This document shows positions 27,615 to 36,331 of a stretch of 64,000 nucleotides of DNA, piece by piece (position 1 is the stretch's first letter; every line of letters starts with the position of its first letter). The stretch lies in contig JARBUI010000001.1 of the NCBI GenBank assembly GCA_029239755.1, forward strand, positions 62,001 to 126,000, written 5' to 3'. The position numbers and the translations under genes are program-made. The DNA comes from Clostridia bacterium. GTDB taxonomy: Bacteria; Bacillota; Clostridia; Lachnospirales; Cellulosilyticaceae. Below the pieces are notes generated by a model. It was not told the origin of the DNA and did no database searches. It was given only the letters and a program-made list of their open reading frames with translations.

Positions 27615-27825
27615 TTACCCACATCCTAATTCCTTGTTCAAATTTACTATAATAAGTAAAAATTGTGTCGATTTTTACAACATCATCATACCATAATGAT
27701 AGTGTTTTTTCAATCAATAGCAAGTACTCTTTATGGATAAATTATACAATTCACTTCTAACTAATTCATGTGCATTATGTCATTTAGCTATATTACATTT
27801 GTCACTTTCATGATTTTATAACTAT

Positions 27826-29289
27826 TCAGTACAAATCATTAAATGCATTTGTGTCTATATTTCCTATCCCAAATAAATTTTTAATTTCTATTATTTTACT
27901 CTCCATTTTTTTAAGTAATCCTTGTCTTTCACTAGCAATATTTTTTAGTTCTGCCTCATTTTGATCATAACCCATTTCTTGTTTGGTATAATCTACTTGC
28001 TGCTGCAAAACAGCTGTTTCCTTTGTAAGTTTTTCTAATTCTTCTAGTTGAAGCTTTCTGCTTCGGCCAAGAGTATCAATACGTTCTAAGTTCTCTTTTG
28101 ATACTTCTATGTAATAGGGGTATTCATCCCCTCTGTCATTTATCTTGGTGCCCTTTAAATAAACATCTACATAGTAGACACCTTCTTTATAAAAATCGGT
28201 TGTATTTAGCTTAATAATGTACTTTTGGCTGGATGGCTTATAGCTGCCAAATAGGCTTTTCCTTGGAACAGAAGCCTCATAGTCTCCCCCTCCATAAGCC
28301 TTGTCGATATAAAGCGCCATATAAGCATAGTCCGTCAGTTCATTTAGTTCCTTTTCCAGACTGGCCACTTCATACTTTACTCCATTTATATTAGTAAGGT
28401 TTGTTTCTAACAACTTAAGACTATCTCCTATTTTCATTTCTATGGTTTGTTTTTTATTTAAGAAATCAACTTCTCTCTCACCCAAACTCTTGTGTCTGCT
28501 GCGTATGAGCTGTAATTCACTGTAAATGGCTGTAAACGCTGCATAATCATCGGAATTAACAACCTTGTTTTTACTTAGAAGCTCAATCCATTCATTTAAA
28601 GCTTCTATTTTAATTGGCTTTGTCTTTAATTCCTTAAATAAAAGTTCCTTTGCTGCTTGTGAATGAAGTTTACTAAAAATAAGATTTCTTTTAACATCTA
28701 TTTCTTCGCCATCCATTGTTAATAGTGTATATAAGTTAAATTTAAATTGGTTAAGAGGCAGCTGATTAGGATATGCTGCTAAAATTTTATATAATGTACT
28801 CACAAAATCATTTGTCACGTCCGGGTTGTCTCCAAAATAATAAAATAGTTCTTCATCTAGCACCTCTGAATCTAATCTTTTGACATAATTTTGAAGTGCC
28901 AGATGATCTAAATGCTGCATCAACAGCTTGATAACGCTATTATGATTAACAAATAGTAGTTTTTTATTGTTATATCCTTCTAGTATATGGTATTGTCTCT
29001 CTACGTTAAACTTATCAAAGTTTTCTTCTAAAAAAGCCAGTCCATCACTTGAAGCTTCTTCCAGCAAATACTGAGTTCCCTGAGTAAAATACCAATCATC
29101 TTGCCTTGACTTATTTTTTATATCTCGATTTAATAATCTAATAATATCTTTGGTATCTCCTTGCATGCGGTAACTTATAAAACTGATGACATGCATATTA
29201 GCTGCTAGTATTGCCATCAATAAAGCAACTATAACCCCTACAATTAAAACCCATTTATATGTTTTTATCTGTTCTCGTATTTTTTCCAT
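27826..29289 (-). CDS. Single-pass membrane protein with C-terminal coiled coil, function unknown
   Basis: A 487-residue protein with one membrane helix near residues 14-35. A helical region follows (about 45-300), then a short beta-rich patch (about 340-395, with KSLFGSYKPSSQKYIIKLN and KEGVYYVDVYLKG) and a C-terminal coiled coil (about 400-475). No family is recognised. It begins 41 bases after the PEP/pyruvate-binding-domain gene and is almost surely cotranscribed with it, so the two may act together at the membrane. Confidence 0.6.
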   Translation of the reverse strand: MEKIREQIKTYKWVLIVGVIVALLMAILAANMHVISFISYRMQGDTKDIIRLLNRDIKNKSRQDDWYFTQGTQYLLEEASSDGLAFLEENFDKFNVERQYHILEGYNNKKLLFVNHNSVIKLLMQHLDHLALQNYVKRLDSEVLDEELFYYFGDNPDVTNDFVSTLYKILAAYPNQLPLNQFKFNLYTLLTMDGEEIDVKRNLIFSKLHSQAAKELLFKELKTKPIKIEALNEWIELLSKNKVVNSDDYAAFTAIYSELQLIRSRHKSLGEREVDFLNKKQTIEMKIGDSLKLLETNLTNINGVKYEVASLEKELNELTDYAYMALYIDKAYGGGDYEASVPRKSLFGSYKPSSQKYIIKLNTTDFYKEGVYYVDVYLKGTKINDRGDEYPYYIEVSKENLERIDTLGRSRKLQLEELEKLTKETAVLQQQVDYTKQEMGYDQNEAELKNIASERQGLLKKMESKIIEIKNLFGIGNIDTNAFNDLY

Positions 29290-29330
29290 ATTCAGTCTCC
29301 ATCTCTTTAGTCATTTATGATTTATACTAT

Positions 29331-31910
29331 TTATAATGCTGTGCAGATTGTTTTGCAAGTTACAACATCGGATATCAATGTAAGATTCATGTCTCTTACA
29401 TCATATACCTTAATAATAGGCTTAAGCATTTCACTATTTGGCATCCGCTGCTCATAAATATTTTGCACAGCATCCAGCATCTCTGGATGGTAATAGCTTC
29501 CCTCATTCTCCTTGATAATAGCTGCATAAAAAATATCTGTTTCAACTAGATCTTGAAAGAAGTGACTTCCATAAGAAAGCTCCGGCATAATATTAAGCCC
29601 TTCATAGGATACTTCACACAAGGCACTCATATAGCTGATTTCTGCAAATCTAATAGGTACTCCTAGTTCTGGCGATGTGGTTCCCCATCTTCCTGGACCT
29701 ATTAACATAGCGGATTTTTTACTGTTTTTAAGTTGTAAGTTAATTTGTCCTATTGCTCTTGCAGTACTGTATTTTATATGTAGAGGTGCATTATAATAGG
29801 CATGTGTATCAACAAGTATAACCTCATCTATTTTTAATGAAATGGGTCCTCCCATTGAGCTTCCTGTAAGTTCAAACAAGATTTTAGCCCTGCTTGTTTT
29901 AGGTATCCTAATCTTTTTATCTATACCCTTCACTTGAAGCGGTCTGCATTGAAGCAGGTTAATCACATACTCACCACGTTCTGAGAGGTTAAGGGTAAAT
30001 TCAATATCTACTGGATATTCATAAACCCTTTGCAAAGTAGTCATCAGCTCCCGTAAATGATTAACCACTTCTCTCTTCTTAAGAATCTTATCGCACGTGG
30101 TTACAAAAATCTGACCTTCTCTTCCTAATTCTCTTAATCTAGCTTCTGCCTCACTATCATTTTCAAGGAGTGCATGTTTCACCCATTTTGGAATCTTTTC
30201 ACTTAAAGTTTGCACGCTTATTGCTGAAACTTTGCTGTTTGTAAGATCAATGACGTCTACATAATGCTGTGAGAACTTATATTTTTCCTCGCTGCCTACA
30301 GTAGTAGTCATTTCTGGTTTATCTAGTGAGGCTACTCTTGGATAGTCTCCGTCTGTTCGCTCTACAGCTCGTGTTCCTAGTCCTAGTACTATTCTGACCA
30401 TTCCTGCTTTTGGATCAATGGCTTTATGCCATACATAGGCATTGTAAGAGTGTCCAACTCCAGCAGCCAAAGGCATAAAAGTATCCTCAAATCTTGATCC
30501 TGAAACTCTTTGGACAAGAATAGCCATCTGTTCATCATGATCACTCATACCCCTTTGCTCGCGATAAACTAAGGCAGACTCATCCATAGCACTTGCATAG
30601 ACTTTTTTAACAGCCAGCTCAAATATTTTAAGTCTTTCTTCCAGTGTTCCAGTATTGGCACAAAATATTGATTCGTATTTACCAGCAAAAGCATTTCCAA
30701 AACCATCTTCCAAGAGACTGCTTGACCTGACAATAATAGGATTTTGACCATAATATTCTAGTACTCTTCTAAATTGTTCTCTTATACTTTCAGTAAAGCT
30801 GCCCTCTAATATTTTTTTCTTAAGCTCCTTAGCAGCAGCATAGTAACCTTCTTTTGTTCTTTGGGCTATTCTTAACTTCCACCACCCATTTTGTACAATA
30901 TAGGTATAAAAAACATCCGAACCAATATAAAAAGAATCATGAGGCTCCATAGCATGCATGAAATGCGGCAAGTAATTTTCTGCTATTTTACGAGCTAAAA
31001 TCATCCCCAATGCTTTACCTCCTATTGATCCTGTTCCTATCATCCTTTCTTTAATCTTGAAGAAATCTTGAGGCTCCAGTTCTTTTTTTACAAGTGTTAC
31101 CATTTTCTCATCTTTACCAACAAACATTTTACAAAGCTTATGTAAAACATGCTGTTTATCGCACTTACCCTGTTCGAACGCAGCTCTTATCCTGATAAAG
31201 AAATTATCCCAACTATCAAGCGACTTCTCACCTTGCCCATTATAACTATCTGCCATAATAAAGTAAAATCTGCTTGCACTTATTCCATCTACAAGTGGTT
31301 CTAACCTCTTACCTGCTTCATCTTTAAAAACATGAGGCAAAAACATAGTAGCAGTGTATCTGTTAAAAACTTTAAGCGGGTGTATAAACAAATCCTTATT
31401 TTTACTATAGACATCAATAAAAAGCTGCGTTGTCTCTCTAATTTTAGCAATAGAGTAATAGGAGTGGTGATTTCTTAGTATAGCAAAATACGCTACAGTA
31501 TCCATCTCAAATAAGTACGGACATGTGACTCTAAAAAAATTACTCATCATAAGGTCTGTAGCCCATACAGTCTGAAGTTCTGACAGACAATCAAAAATAT
31601 AGAATGCTTCTCTTCCTTCTCTACTGATAATTTCATTAACCTTCATGGTGAACCCTTCGAAGCCTGCTTCTACATCAAGTTCTACAAGATTAAGATCAGG
31701 AGTAGGTTCTAAGATAGGCGCATGTTCCGCAAAACGTATGTATATAACATTTTTTTCTTGCACGAGGGCCTCTTTCGCAAAGGCTTCTGCCACATATTTA
31801 TAATCTTTGATATCAGATACCTGCCACACCACATTATCGCCAAGCCTAATGTTTTGCAGAACTTTATCTAATCCTTCAAAGCCTGATTGAATTTTATCAA
31901 ATGCTTCCAT
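29331..31910 (-). CDS. PEP/pyruvate-binding domain protein with degenerate RecA/KaiC-like N-terminus
   Basis: About 859 residues. Residues 1-210 resemble a KaiC/RecA-type domain (opening FDKIQSGFEGLDKVLQNI) but the Walker A loop is not conserved, so ATPase activity there is doubtful. From about residue 290 there is a PPDK N-terminal type ATP-grasp: MIGTGSIGGKALGM, IIVRSSSLLEDGFGNAFAGKYES, and the closing VINLLQCRPLQV near 650. The phosphohistidine swivel and PEP-binding barrel of true PEP synthase or PPDK are missing. A final ~170 residues are of unknown type. ATG at 31910 is chosen because AAGGAGG precedes it. Reaction unknown; phosphotransfer to a partner is only a possibility. Confidence 0.7.
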   Translation of the reverse strand: MEAFDKIQSGFEGLDKVLQNIRLGDNVVWQVSDIKDYKYVAEAFAKEALVQEKNVIYIRFAEHAPILEPTPDLNLVELDVEAGFEGFTMKVNEIISREGREAFYIFDCLSELQTVWATDLMMSNFFRVTCPYLFEMDTVAYFAILRNHHSYYSIAKIRETTQLFIDVYSKNKDLFIHPLKVFNRYTATMFLPHVFKDEAGKRLEPLVDGISASRFYFIMADSYNGQGEKSLDSWDNFFIRIRAAFEQGKCDKQHVLHKLCKMFVGKDEKMVTLVKKELEPQDFFKIKERMIGTGSIGGKALGMILARKIAENYLPHFMHAMEPHDSFYIGSDVFYTYIVQNGWWKLRIAQRTKEGYYAAAKELKKKILEGSFTESIREQFRRVLEYYGQNPIIVRSSSLLEDGFGNAFAGKYESIFCANTGTLEERLKIFELAVKKVYASAMDESALVYREQRGMSDHDEQMAILVQRVSGSRFEDTFMPLAAGVGHSYNAYVWHKAIDPKAGMVRIVLGLGTRAVERTDGDYPRVASLDKPEMTTTVGSEEKYKFSQHYVDVIDLTNSKVSAISVQTLSEKIPKWVKHALLENDSEAEARLRELGREGQIFVTTCDKILKKREVVNHLRELMTTLQRVYEYPVDIEFTLNLSERGEYVINLLQCRPLQVKGIDKKIRIPKTSRAKILFELTGSSMGGPISLKIDEVILVDTHAYYNAPLHIKYSTARAIGQINLQLKNSKKSAMLIGPGRWGTTSPELGVPIRFAEISYMSALCEVSYEGLNIMPELSYGSHFFQDLVETDIFYAAIIKENEGSYYHPEMLDAVQNIYEQRMPNSEMLKPIIKVYDVRDMNLTLISDVVTCKTICTAL

Positions 31911-32055
31911 GATATCCTCCTTCACATCAAGTAATCCCCATATATCTACTATCTATCATAACATATTGGCTCTTTTTATTTTACCCCTACAGCCTTGTTT
32001 TTTAGCTTAGGCAGCAGTATGCTTATTGTGTTCTGCTTTATAGCATCCTTTCCCT

Positions 32056-32092
32056 GGGCATATGTTACATTCTTTCTCCTTAGCATATGCCC
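32056..32092 (-). repeat. Inverted repeat with SD-like loop upstream of the PEP/pyruvate-binding gene
   Basis: GGGCATATG and CATATGCCC arms 19 bases apart, extendable by a wobble pair and two more pairs. On the minus strand the loop contains AAGGAGAAAG followed by ATG TAA. It lies about 150 bases upstream of the gene start at 31910; it could be a leader hairpin or an operator. Confidence 0.4.
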
Positions 32093-32154
32093 TCTTCCTT
32101 TTGATTTTCAAACCTTATAACTTTATGCTTCTATAAAACAAGTAAAAAAGCAGG

Positions 32155-32192
32155 CAAAAAAATAACACATCTCTATAAAAAGATGTGCTATT
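32155..32192 (-). terminator. Terminator of the microcompartment operon
   Basis: Minus-strand hairpin with 12-base arms (AATAGCACATCT and AGATGTGTTATT, one G-T pair) followed by a T run, 18 bases beyond the alcohol dehydrogenase stop. Confidence 0.88.
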
Positions 32193-32209
32193 TTTTTGTT
32201 GTTTGATAT

Positions 32210-33373
32210 TTAATAAGCCTTATCATATACTGTAATAATATCTTGAAGAGACGCCTCTCTTGCATTCGTTGACATGCATGCATCTTTGACAGCAAGACCT
32301 GCAAGCGCTTCAAAATCATCTTTGTTAACTTTAAGGTCTGATAATCTTTCTGGTATACCTAACTGCTCTGAAAGTTTTTTGATATCATTTATTGACTCTA
32401 CCATTGACCTATATGGAATAAAATAGTCGGTTCCTTTAAGTCCTAATGCATCGTAGATCAATCTAAATCTTTCTTGCACTGATTTATCTCGCCCATTATA
32501 CTGCATAACATGTGGAAGGAGCACGGCATTACATAACCCATGAGGTAAATTATAATATCCTCCTAAGGCATGAGCCATAGCATGTACCATCCCAAGGCCT
32601 GCATTTGAAAAGGCTATACCTGCTGCATACTGGGCATAAGCCATCATGTTTCTGGCTTCCATATCTTCTCCATTTGTAGCTGCCCGTGGTAAATATTCTC
32701 TTATCGTTCTGATAGCCCATACAGCATCTTTATCTGTAAAAGGTGTAGCTTCTTTAGAAAGAATCGCCTCAACAGCATGAGTCATAGCATCCATTCCAGT
32801 AGCAGCTGTGAGGCTCTTAGGCATAGAACGCATAAGCGCTGCATCATTTACTGCTATAGATACCATGCAATTAGTATCTACCATTACCATCTTAGAACTT
32901 CTCTTTTTATCTGTTATTATATAAAAAGTCGTTACTTCCGAGCCAGTGCCCGCAGTTGTATTAATAGCAACTATAGGGAGTGATTTGTTTTTTGATTTAT
33001 TAATTCCTTCATAATCCTCAATATTGCCCCCATTGGCGAGGACAATCCCCACAGCCTTACAAGTATCAATAGCAGAGCCTCCGCCTAAAGCTACAATAAA
33101 CTCTGGTTTTATCTCATAAGCTATACTTAAACACTCATTGATAATATCTGTAGTTGGGTTTGGCAGAACACCATTGTAAATATAACTATGAACATTTGCC
33201 TCACTTAGTTTATTGCACACATCACCTGCAACCCCGCTGTCATAAAGGAACTTATCCGTTATAACTAATGCAGTTTGGTAGCCATATTTCTTAATTTCTG
33301 CAGGCAACAGCGAGAGTGCCCCCTCGCCAAAAAAGTTAGTTGATACCGTGTTGATTCTACAAGGGCCTTGCAT
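32210..33373 (-). CDS. Iron-type alcohol dehydrogenase of the microcompartment operon
   Basis: A 387-residue group III alcohol dehydrogenase (FucO/EutG-like) expected to reduce an aldehyde with NADH and so recycle NAD+. The NAD loop GGGSAIDTCK is near residue 97; the metal ligands fit Asp195 and His199 (TGMDAMTHAVEA), His264 and His278 (GMVHAMAHALGGYYNLPHG). No extra terminal targeting helix is evident. It is the last gene of the long operon. With the proposed pathway the substrates would be methylthioacetaldehyde giving 2-methylthioethanol, or acetaldehyde giving ethanol; lactaldehyde reduction, as in fucose pathways, is the alternative by homology. Confidence 0.88.
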   Translation of the reverse strand: MQGPCRINTVSTNFFGEGALSLLPAEIKKYGYQTALVITDKFLYDSGVAGDVCNKLSEANVHSYIYNGVLPNPTTDIINECLSIAYEIKPEFIVALGGGSAIDTCKAVGIVLANGGNIEDYEGINKSKNKSLPIVAINTTAGTGSEVTTFYIITDKKRSSKMVMVDTNCMVSIAVNDAALMRSMPKSLTAATGMDAMTHAVEAILSKEATPFTDKDAVWAIRTIREYLPRAATNGEDMEARNMMAYAQYAAGIAFSNAGLGMVHAMAHALGGYYNLPHGLCNAVLLPHVMQYNGRDKSVQERFRLIYDALGLKGTDYFIPYRSMVESINDIKKLSEQLGIPERLSDLKVNKDDFEALAGLAVKDACMSTNAREASLQDIITVYDKAY

Positions 33374-33382
33374 GTCTTCACC

Positions 33383-34138
33383 TCATTTTTGTCCAAACTC
33401 AATATTTCTGTAATCTTGCGGATCTATTACGCTTAAGAACCTCATCTCTTCTTCCGTTGGAAGCGGCGTATATTTTAAGTCTATGTATCTAATATCAAAG
33501 CCCGTATTTTTGGCAACTTCTTCTATACTAGAAGTTGGATGGATAGAATCCAAAATGAGCTCATCTTTATACATCTTAAACACACAAAGAGGCGTCACAA
33601 TTTTATCTATATTTCCTCTGGTCGTCACAAAATCTACCTTTGGCACAAAAGTTCTCTTATCATGCTTTGTCCGCCAAATAACGGCCCTTTTTACGGTCGG
33701 AATAAGTACTGCACTTCCTGCTCCTCCCGGCATCCTCACCTTAGGCTTATGATAATCTCCTATGACTGATGCATTTACGTTCCCCTTGTTATCAAACTGG
33801 ATGCCACTTAAAAAAGCCACATCCAGTCCGCCTCGCATAGATAAGTCAAATACATCTGATAAAGGAAAGTCACAGACTGAGCCGTGAGTAAGCTCGCTTC
33901 CTGCACTTGTATATTTCTGCAAAGCAGTTACCCTCGGGTCTACTCCTCCAGGAATATTAAGGTGTACCGCATAAGGTGCATGGGTTGCCTTTGCAAGCAA
34001 TGTTGCTATCATTGGCATATGCGAAGAAACACCATGAAAAACGGTATTATCATTGTCAATTAGCCTTGACATAGCACATATCATAATATCACATGGCCTA
34101 TAGCCTGTATAGAATTCTTTTGAAGAGCTGTCATTCAC
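33383..34138 (-). CDS. CoA-transferase family protein, beta subunit
   Basis: A 251-residue family I CoA-transferase beta-type subunit of the GctB/IpdB group, starting at a GTG eight bases after AAGGAGG. Family features include FDLSMRGGLDVAFLSGIQFDNKGNVNA and MPGGAGSAV. I cannot confirm the catalytic glutamate; members of the IpdB branch lack it and act as hydrolases instead. Coupled to the alpha-subunit gene (14-base gap). In this operon it could exchange or hydrolyse CoA from the acyl-CoA made by the aldehyde dehydrogenase; that is inferred. Confidence 0.78.
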   Translation of the reverse strand: MNDSSSKEFYTGYRPCDIMICAMSRLIDNDNTVFHGVSSHMPMIATLLAKATHAPYAVHLNIPGGVDPRVTALQKYTSAGSELTHGSVCDFPLSDVFDLSMRGGLDVAFLSGIQFDNKGNVNASVIGDYHKPKVRMPGGAGSAVLIPTVKRAVIWRTKHDKRTFVPKVDFVTTRGNIDKIVTPLCVFKMYKDELILDSIHPTSSIEEVAKNTGFDIRYIDLKYTPLPTEEEMRFLSVIDPQDYRNIEFGQK

Positions 34139-34152
34139 ACCATGTTCCTCCT

Positions 34153-34962
34153 TTATGTGCGATCTATGCTTTCATACTTAGTTAGATACTTAGTAAGTTC
34201 TTCCTTATCTTTTAGGGCTTTGAAGTTTATGATATCCTCTCTGTCAATATCATAGACATCTGTACATGAACATGGAGCCGCTCCTCCTTTTGCATGTACA
34301 ACTGCCGAAACCATGAAATGCGGTATATCAGCTTTTTCTCTAGATAGCCTGAACCTTGACTCATCCACTATGTTTTCAGCTGATAGGATGACTTTCTTAG
34401 CTGCTTTTGAAAGAAGAACATCATCATATTTAGGACCAGAGATGACAGCATTACCCTGTTCATCTGCCTCCTGTACATGGATAATAGAGACATCTGGCCT
34501 AAGAGCCTTTACAACAGTAACTGGTTCACCTGAAAAAGGATCTTTTATGCGGGTGAAATAATCATTTACCTCAATCAAATCACCTGCCATAAGTCCATGT
34601 ACTGGCATAAAAGGGACTCCATATACAGAAGCCCTTAGAGCACTCATTACTGTATAGCAAGCATGTTCATTCCCTTTTACTCTGCCTCCTTGCACTGCTT
34701 TTCTGTAGTGCTCAGCCAGTGAAAATTCACTTTCATAGCTTATAAAGCCTGCGTCTACGCTGTAAACACACTCACCAAAACAAAGCATATCCACATCCAT
34801 AGCCCCTGCTGTTTTTATAATTTTCAGGTCTCTTTTTCGCTGTCTTATGATTTCTCTTACGAGTGCCATAGGTGCCCTATGGAGAACATTCCCTCCAATC
34901 CCTACAGCATCGCCATCTTTAATTAAGGCAATCGCACTAGAAATATTCATCAGTTTACTCAT
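34153..34962 (-). CDS. CoA-transferase family protein, alpha subunit
   Basis: A 269-residue GctA/IpdA-type alpha subunit. The glycine-rich CoA-binding start IKDGDAVGIGGNVLHRAPMALVREI fits the GxGG motif of family I CoA-transferases. It is translated just before the beta subunit and after the flavoprotein gene. Such an enzyme is not part of the classical propanediol, ethanolamine or fucose microcompartment gene sets that I know of, which use PduL and acetate/propionate kinase. Substrate unknown. Confidence 0.8.
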   Translation of the reverse strand: MSKLMNISSAIALIKDGDAVGIGGNVLHRAPMALVREIIRQRKRDLKIIKTAGAMDVDMLCFGECVYSVDAGFISYESEFSLAEHYRKAVQGGRVKGNEHACYTVMSALRASVYGVPFMPVHGLMAGDLIEVNDYFTRIKDPFSGEPVTVVKALRPDVSIIHVQEADEQGNAVISGPKYDDVLLSKAAKKVILSAENIVDESRFRLSREKADIPHFMVSAVVHAKGGAAPCSCTDVYDIDREDIINFKALKDKEELTKYLTKYESIDRT

Positions 34963-34985
34963 AGGCTAATCCTTTCTTCTGGGGA

Positions 34986-36317
34986 TTATTTCGCTGCATT
35001 GCAAGCAATATGAATGGCATCCCATACACCTGCAAAAGGTGGTGCATAGACTAAATCTGTCATCCCAAGTTCGTCTGTTGTCATCTCATTATGAATAGCT
35101 ACTGCAAACACATCTACTCTTAGGACCGCTCCTTTTATGCCAACTGTCTGAGCGCCAAGGAGCTTCTTGCTGTTTGTCTCGTAAATTAACTTGATGGTAA
35201 TAGGTGTTTGCCCCGGATAGTATCCTGGATGGTCATAGGCAGTTACAACAACTGTTTTAAAGTTAATGCCAAGCCTTTTAGCATCAGCCTCTCCAAACCC
35301 CGTCCTGCCAAGCTCTATATCACATACTTTAATAGCAGCAGAGCCTAGTGCTCCAATAAACTTATTGTGACTTCCCATGATATTTTCACCGGCAATTCTG
35401 CCGCATTTATTTGCAACAGTCCCAAGCGGCAGGAAAGCATTTTCTTGTAAGGCCTTATTGTAGACCACTGCACAGTCTCCGGCAGCCCAGATATCCGAAA
35501 TAGATGTTCTCATTTCCCTATCTACAATAATCGCTCCATTTGGGGCCATATGCATGCCCGTATCCTTTAAAAAATCAGTTGAAGGTCTTACCCCTATAGC
35601 TAATACAACTAAATCTGCGGCATATGTTCCTTTATCTGTGACTACAGCTCTTACCCTCTCGTCACCTTCAAATTTGATGACCCGTTCACTAAGCTTAAGG
35701 TTTACACCATGCTTTAAAACTTCCTGCTCAGCATGCACTGCTATTTCTCTATCAAAAGGGGTTAATATACGGTCAGCGAATTCGATGCAAGTAACTTGTT
35801 TCCCAAGCTCTAAAAAGGCATCTACTGTTTCTATACCAATATAGCCTCCGCCTACTATCACAACATTTTTTATATTTTCGTTTTGTACAGCTTCTTTTAA
35901 ACTTATGCCGTCATCTAGAGTCTTTAGCTGATAAATACCTTTTTTATCAATTCCTTCGATAGGCGGCTTAACTGCTGCTGCCCCTGTCCCTATCATCAGC
36001 TTATCATAGTGCTCAATAAAAACATCTCCAGTTTCATGGTTTCTTACAAGAAGCTTCTTTTCACCCGGAATAACTTTAATGACTTCATGATATAGATGAG
36101 AAGTAATACCTATACTTTCAAACTGTTCCTTTGTTCTCGCGATCATTTTGGTATGGTCATTATTAAAGCCTCCTACATAGTAAGGAAGTCCACAGGCTCC
36201 ATAGGATAAAAATCCACCTTTTTCAAAAACAATAACCTCTGCATTTTTATCTATCCTTTTTATTTTGGATGCAGCTGACATACTTGCCGCCACTCCGCCT
36301 ACCATAACTATTTTCAT
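34986..36317 (-). CDS. CoA-disulfide reductase/NADH oxidase-like flavoprotein
   Basis: About 443 residues of the same class as the ars-operon flavoprotein but without the rhodanese domain. FAD loop VGGVAASMSAASKIKR at the start, redox cysteine in SYGACGLPYYVGG near residue 43, NAD(P) loop GGGYIGIETVDAF near 155, and WAAGDCAVV near 280. It could reduce CoA disulfide or oxidise NADH and thereby keep the CoA and NAD pools of the pathway in working form. ATG at 36317 is chosen because AAAGGAG is six bases upstream; a farther ATG overlaps the previous stop. Membership in a microcompartment operon is unusual. Confidence 0.83.
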   Translation of the reverse strand: MKIVMVGGVAASMSAASKIKRIDKNAEVIVFEKGGFLSYGACGLPYYVGGFNNDHTKMIARTKEQFESIGITSHLYHEVIKVIPGEKKLLVRNHETGDVFIEHYDKLMIGTGAAAVKPPIEGIDKKGIYQLKTLDDGISLKEAVQNENIKNVVIVGGGYIGIETVDAFLELGKQVTCIEFADRILTPFDREIAVHAEQEVLKHGVNLKLSERVIKFEGDERVRAVVTDKGTYAADLVVLAIGVRPSTDFLKDTGMHMAPNGAIIVDREMRTSISDIWAAGDCAVVYNKALQENAFLPLGTVANKCGRIAGENIMGSHNKFIGALGSAAIKVCDIELGRTGFGEADAKRLGINFKTVVVTAYDHPGYYPGQTPITIKLIYETNSKKLLGAQTVGIKGAVLRVDVFAVAIHNEMTTDELGMTDLVYAPPFAGVWDAIHIACNAAK

Positions 36318-36331
36318 TGAATGCTCCTTTC

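Noticed and set aside
29331-31910. Phosphoenolpyruvate synthase or pyruvate phosphate dikinase
   Set aside because: The swivelling phosphohistidine domain and the PEP-binding barrel are absent; only the ATP-grasp part is recognisable.
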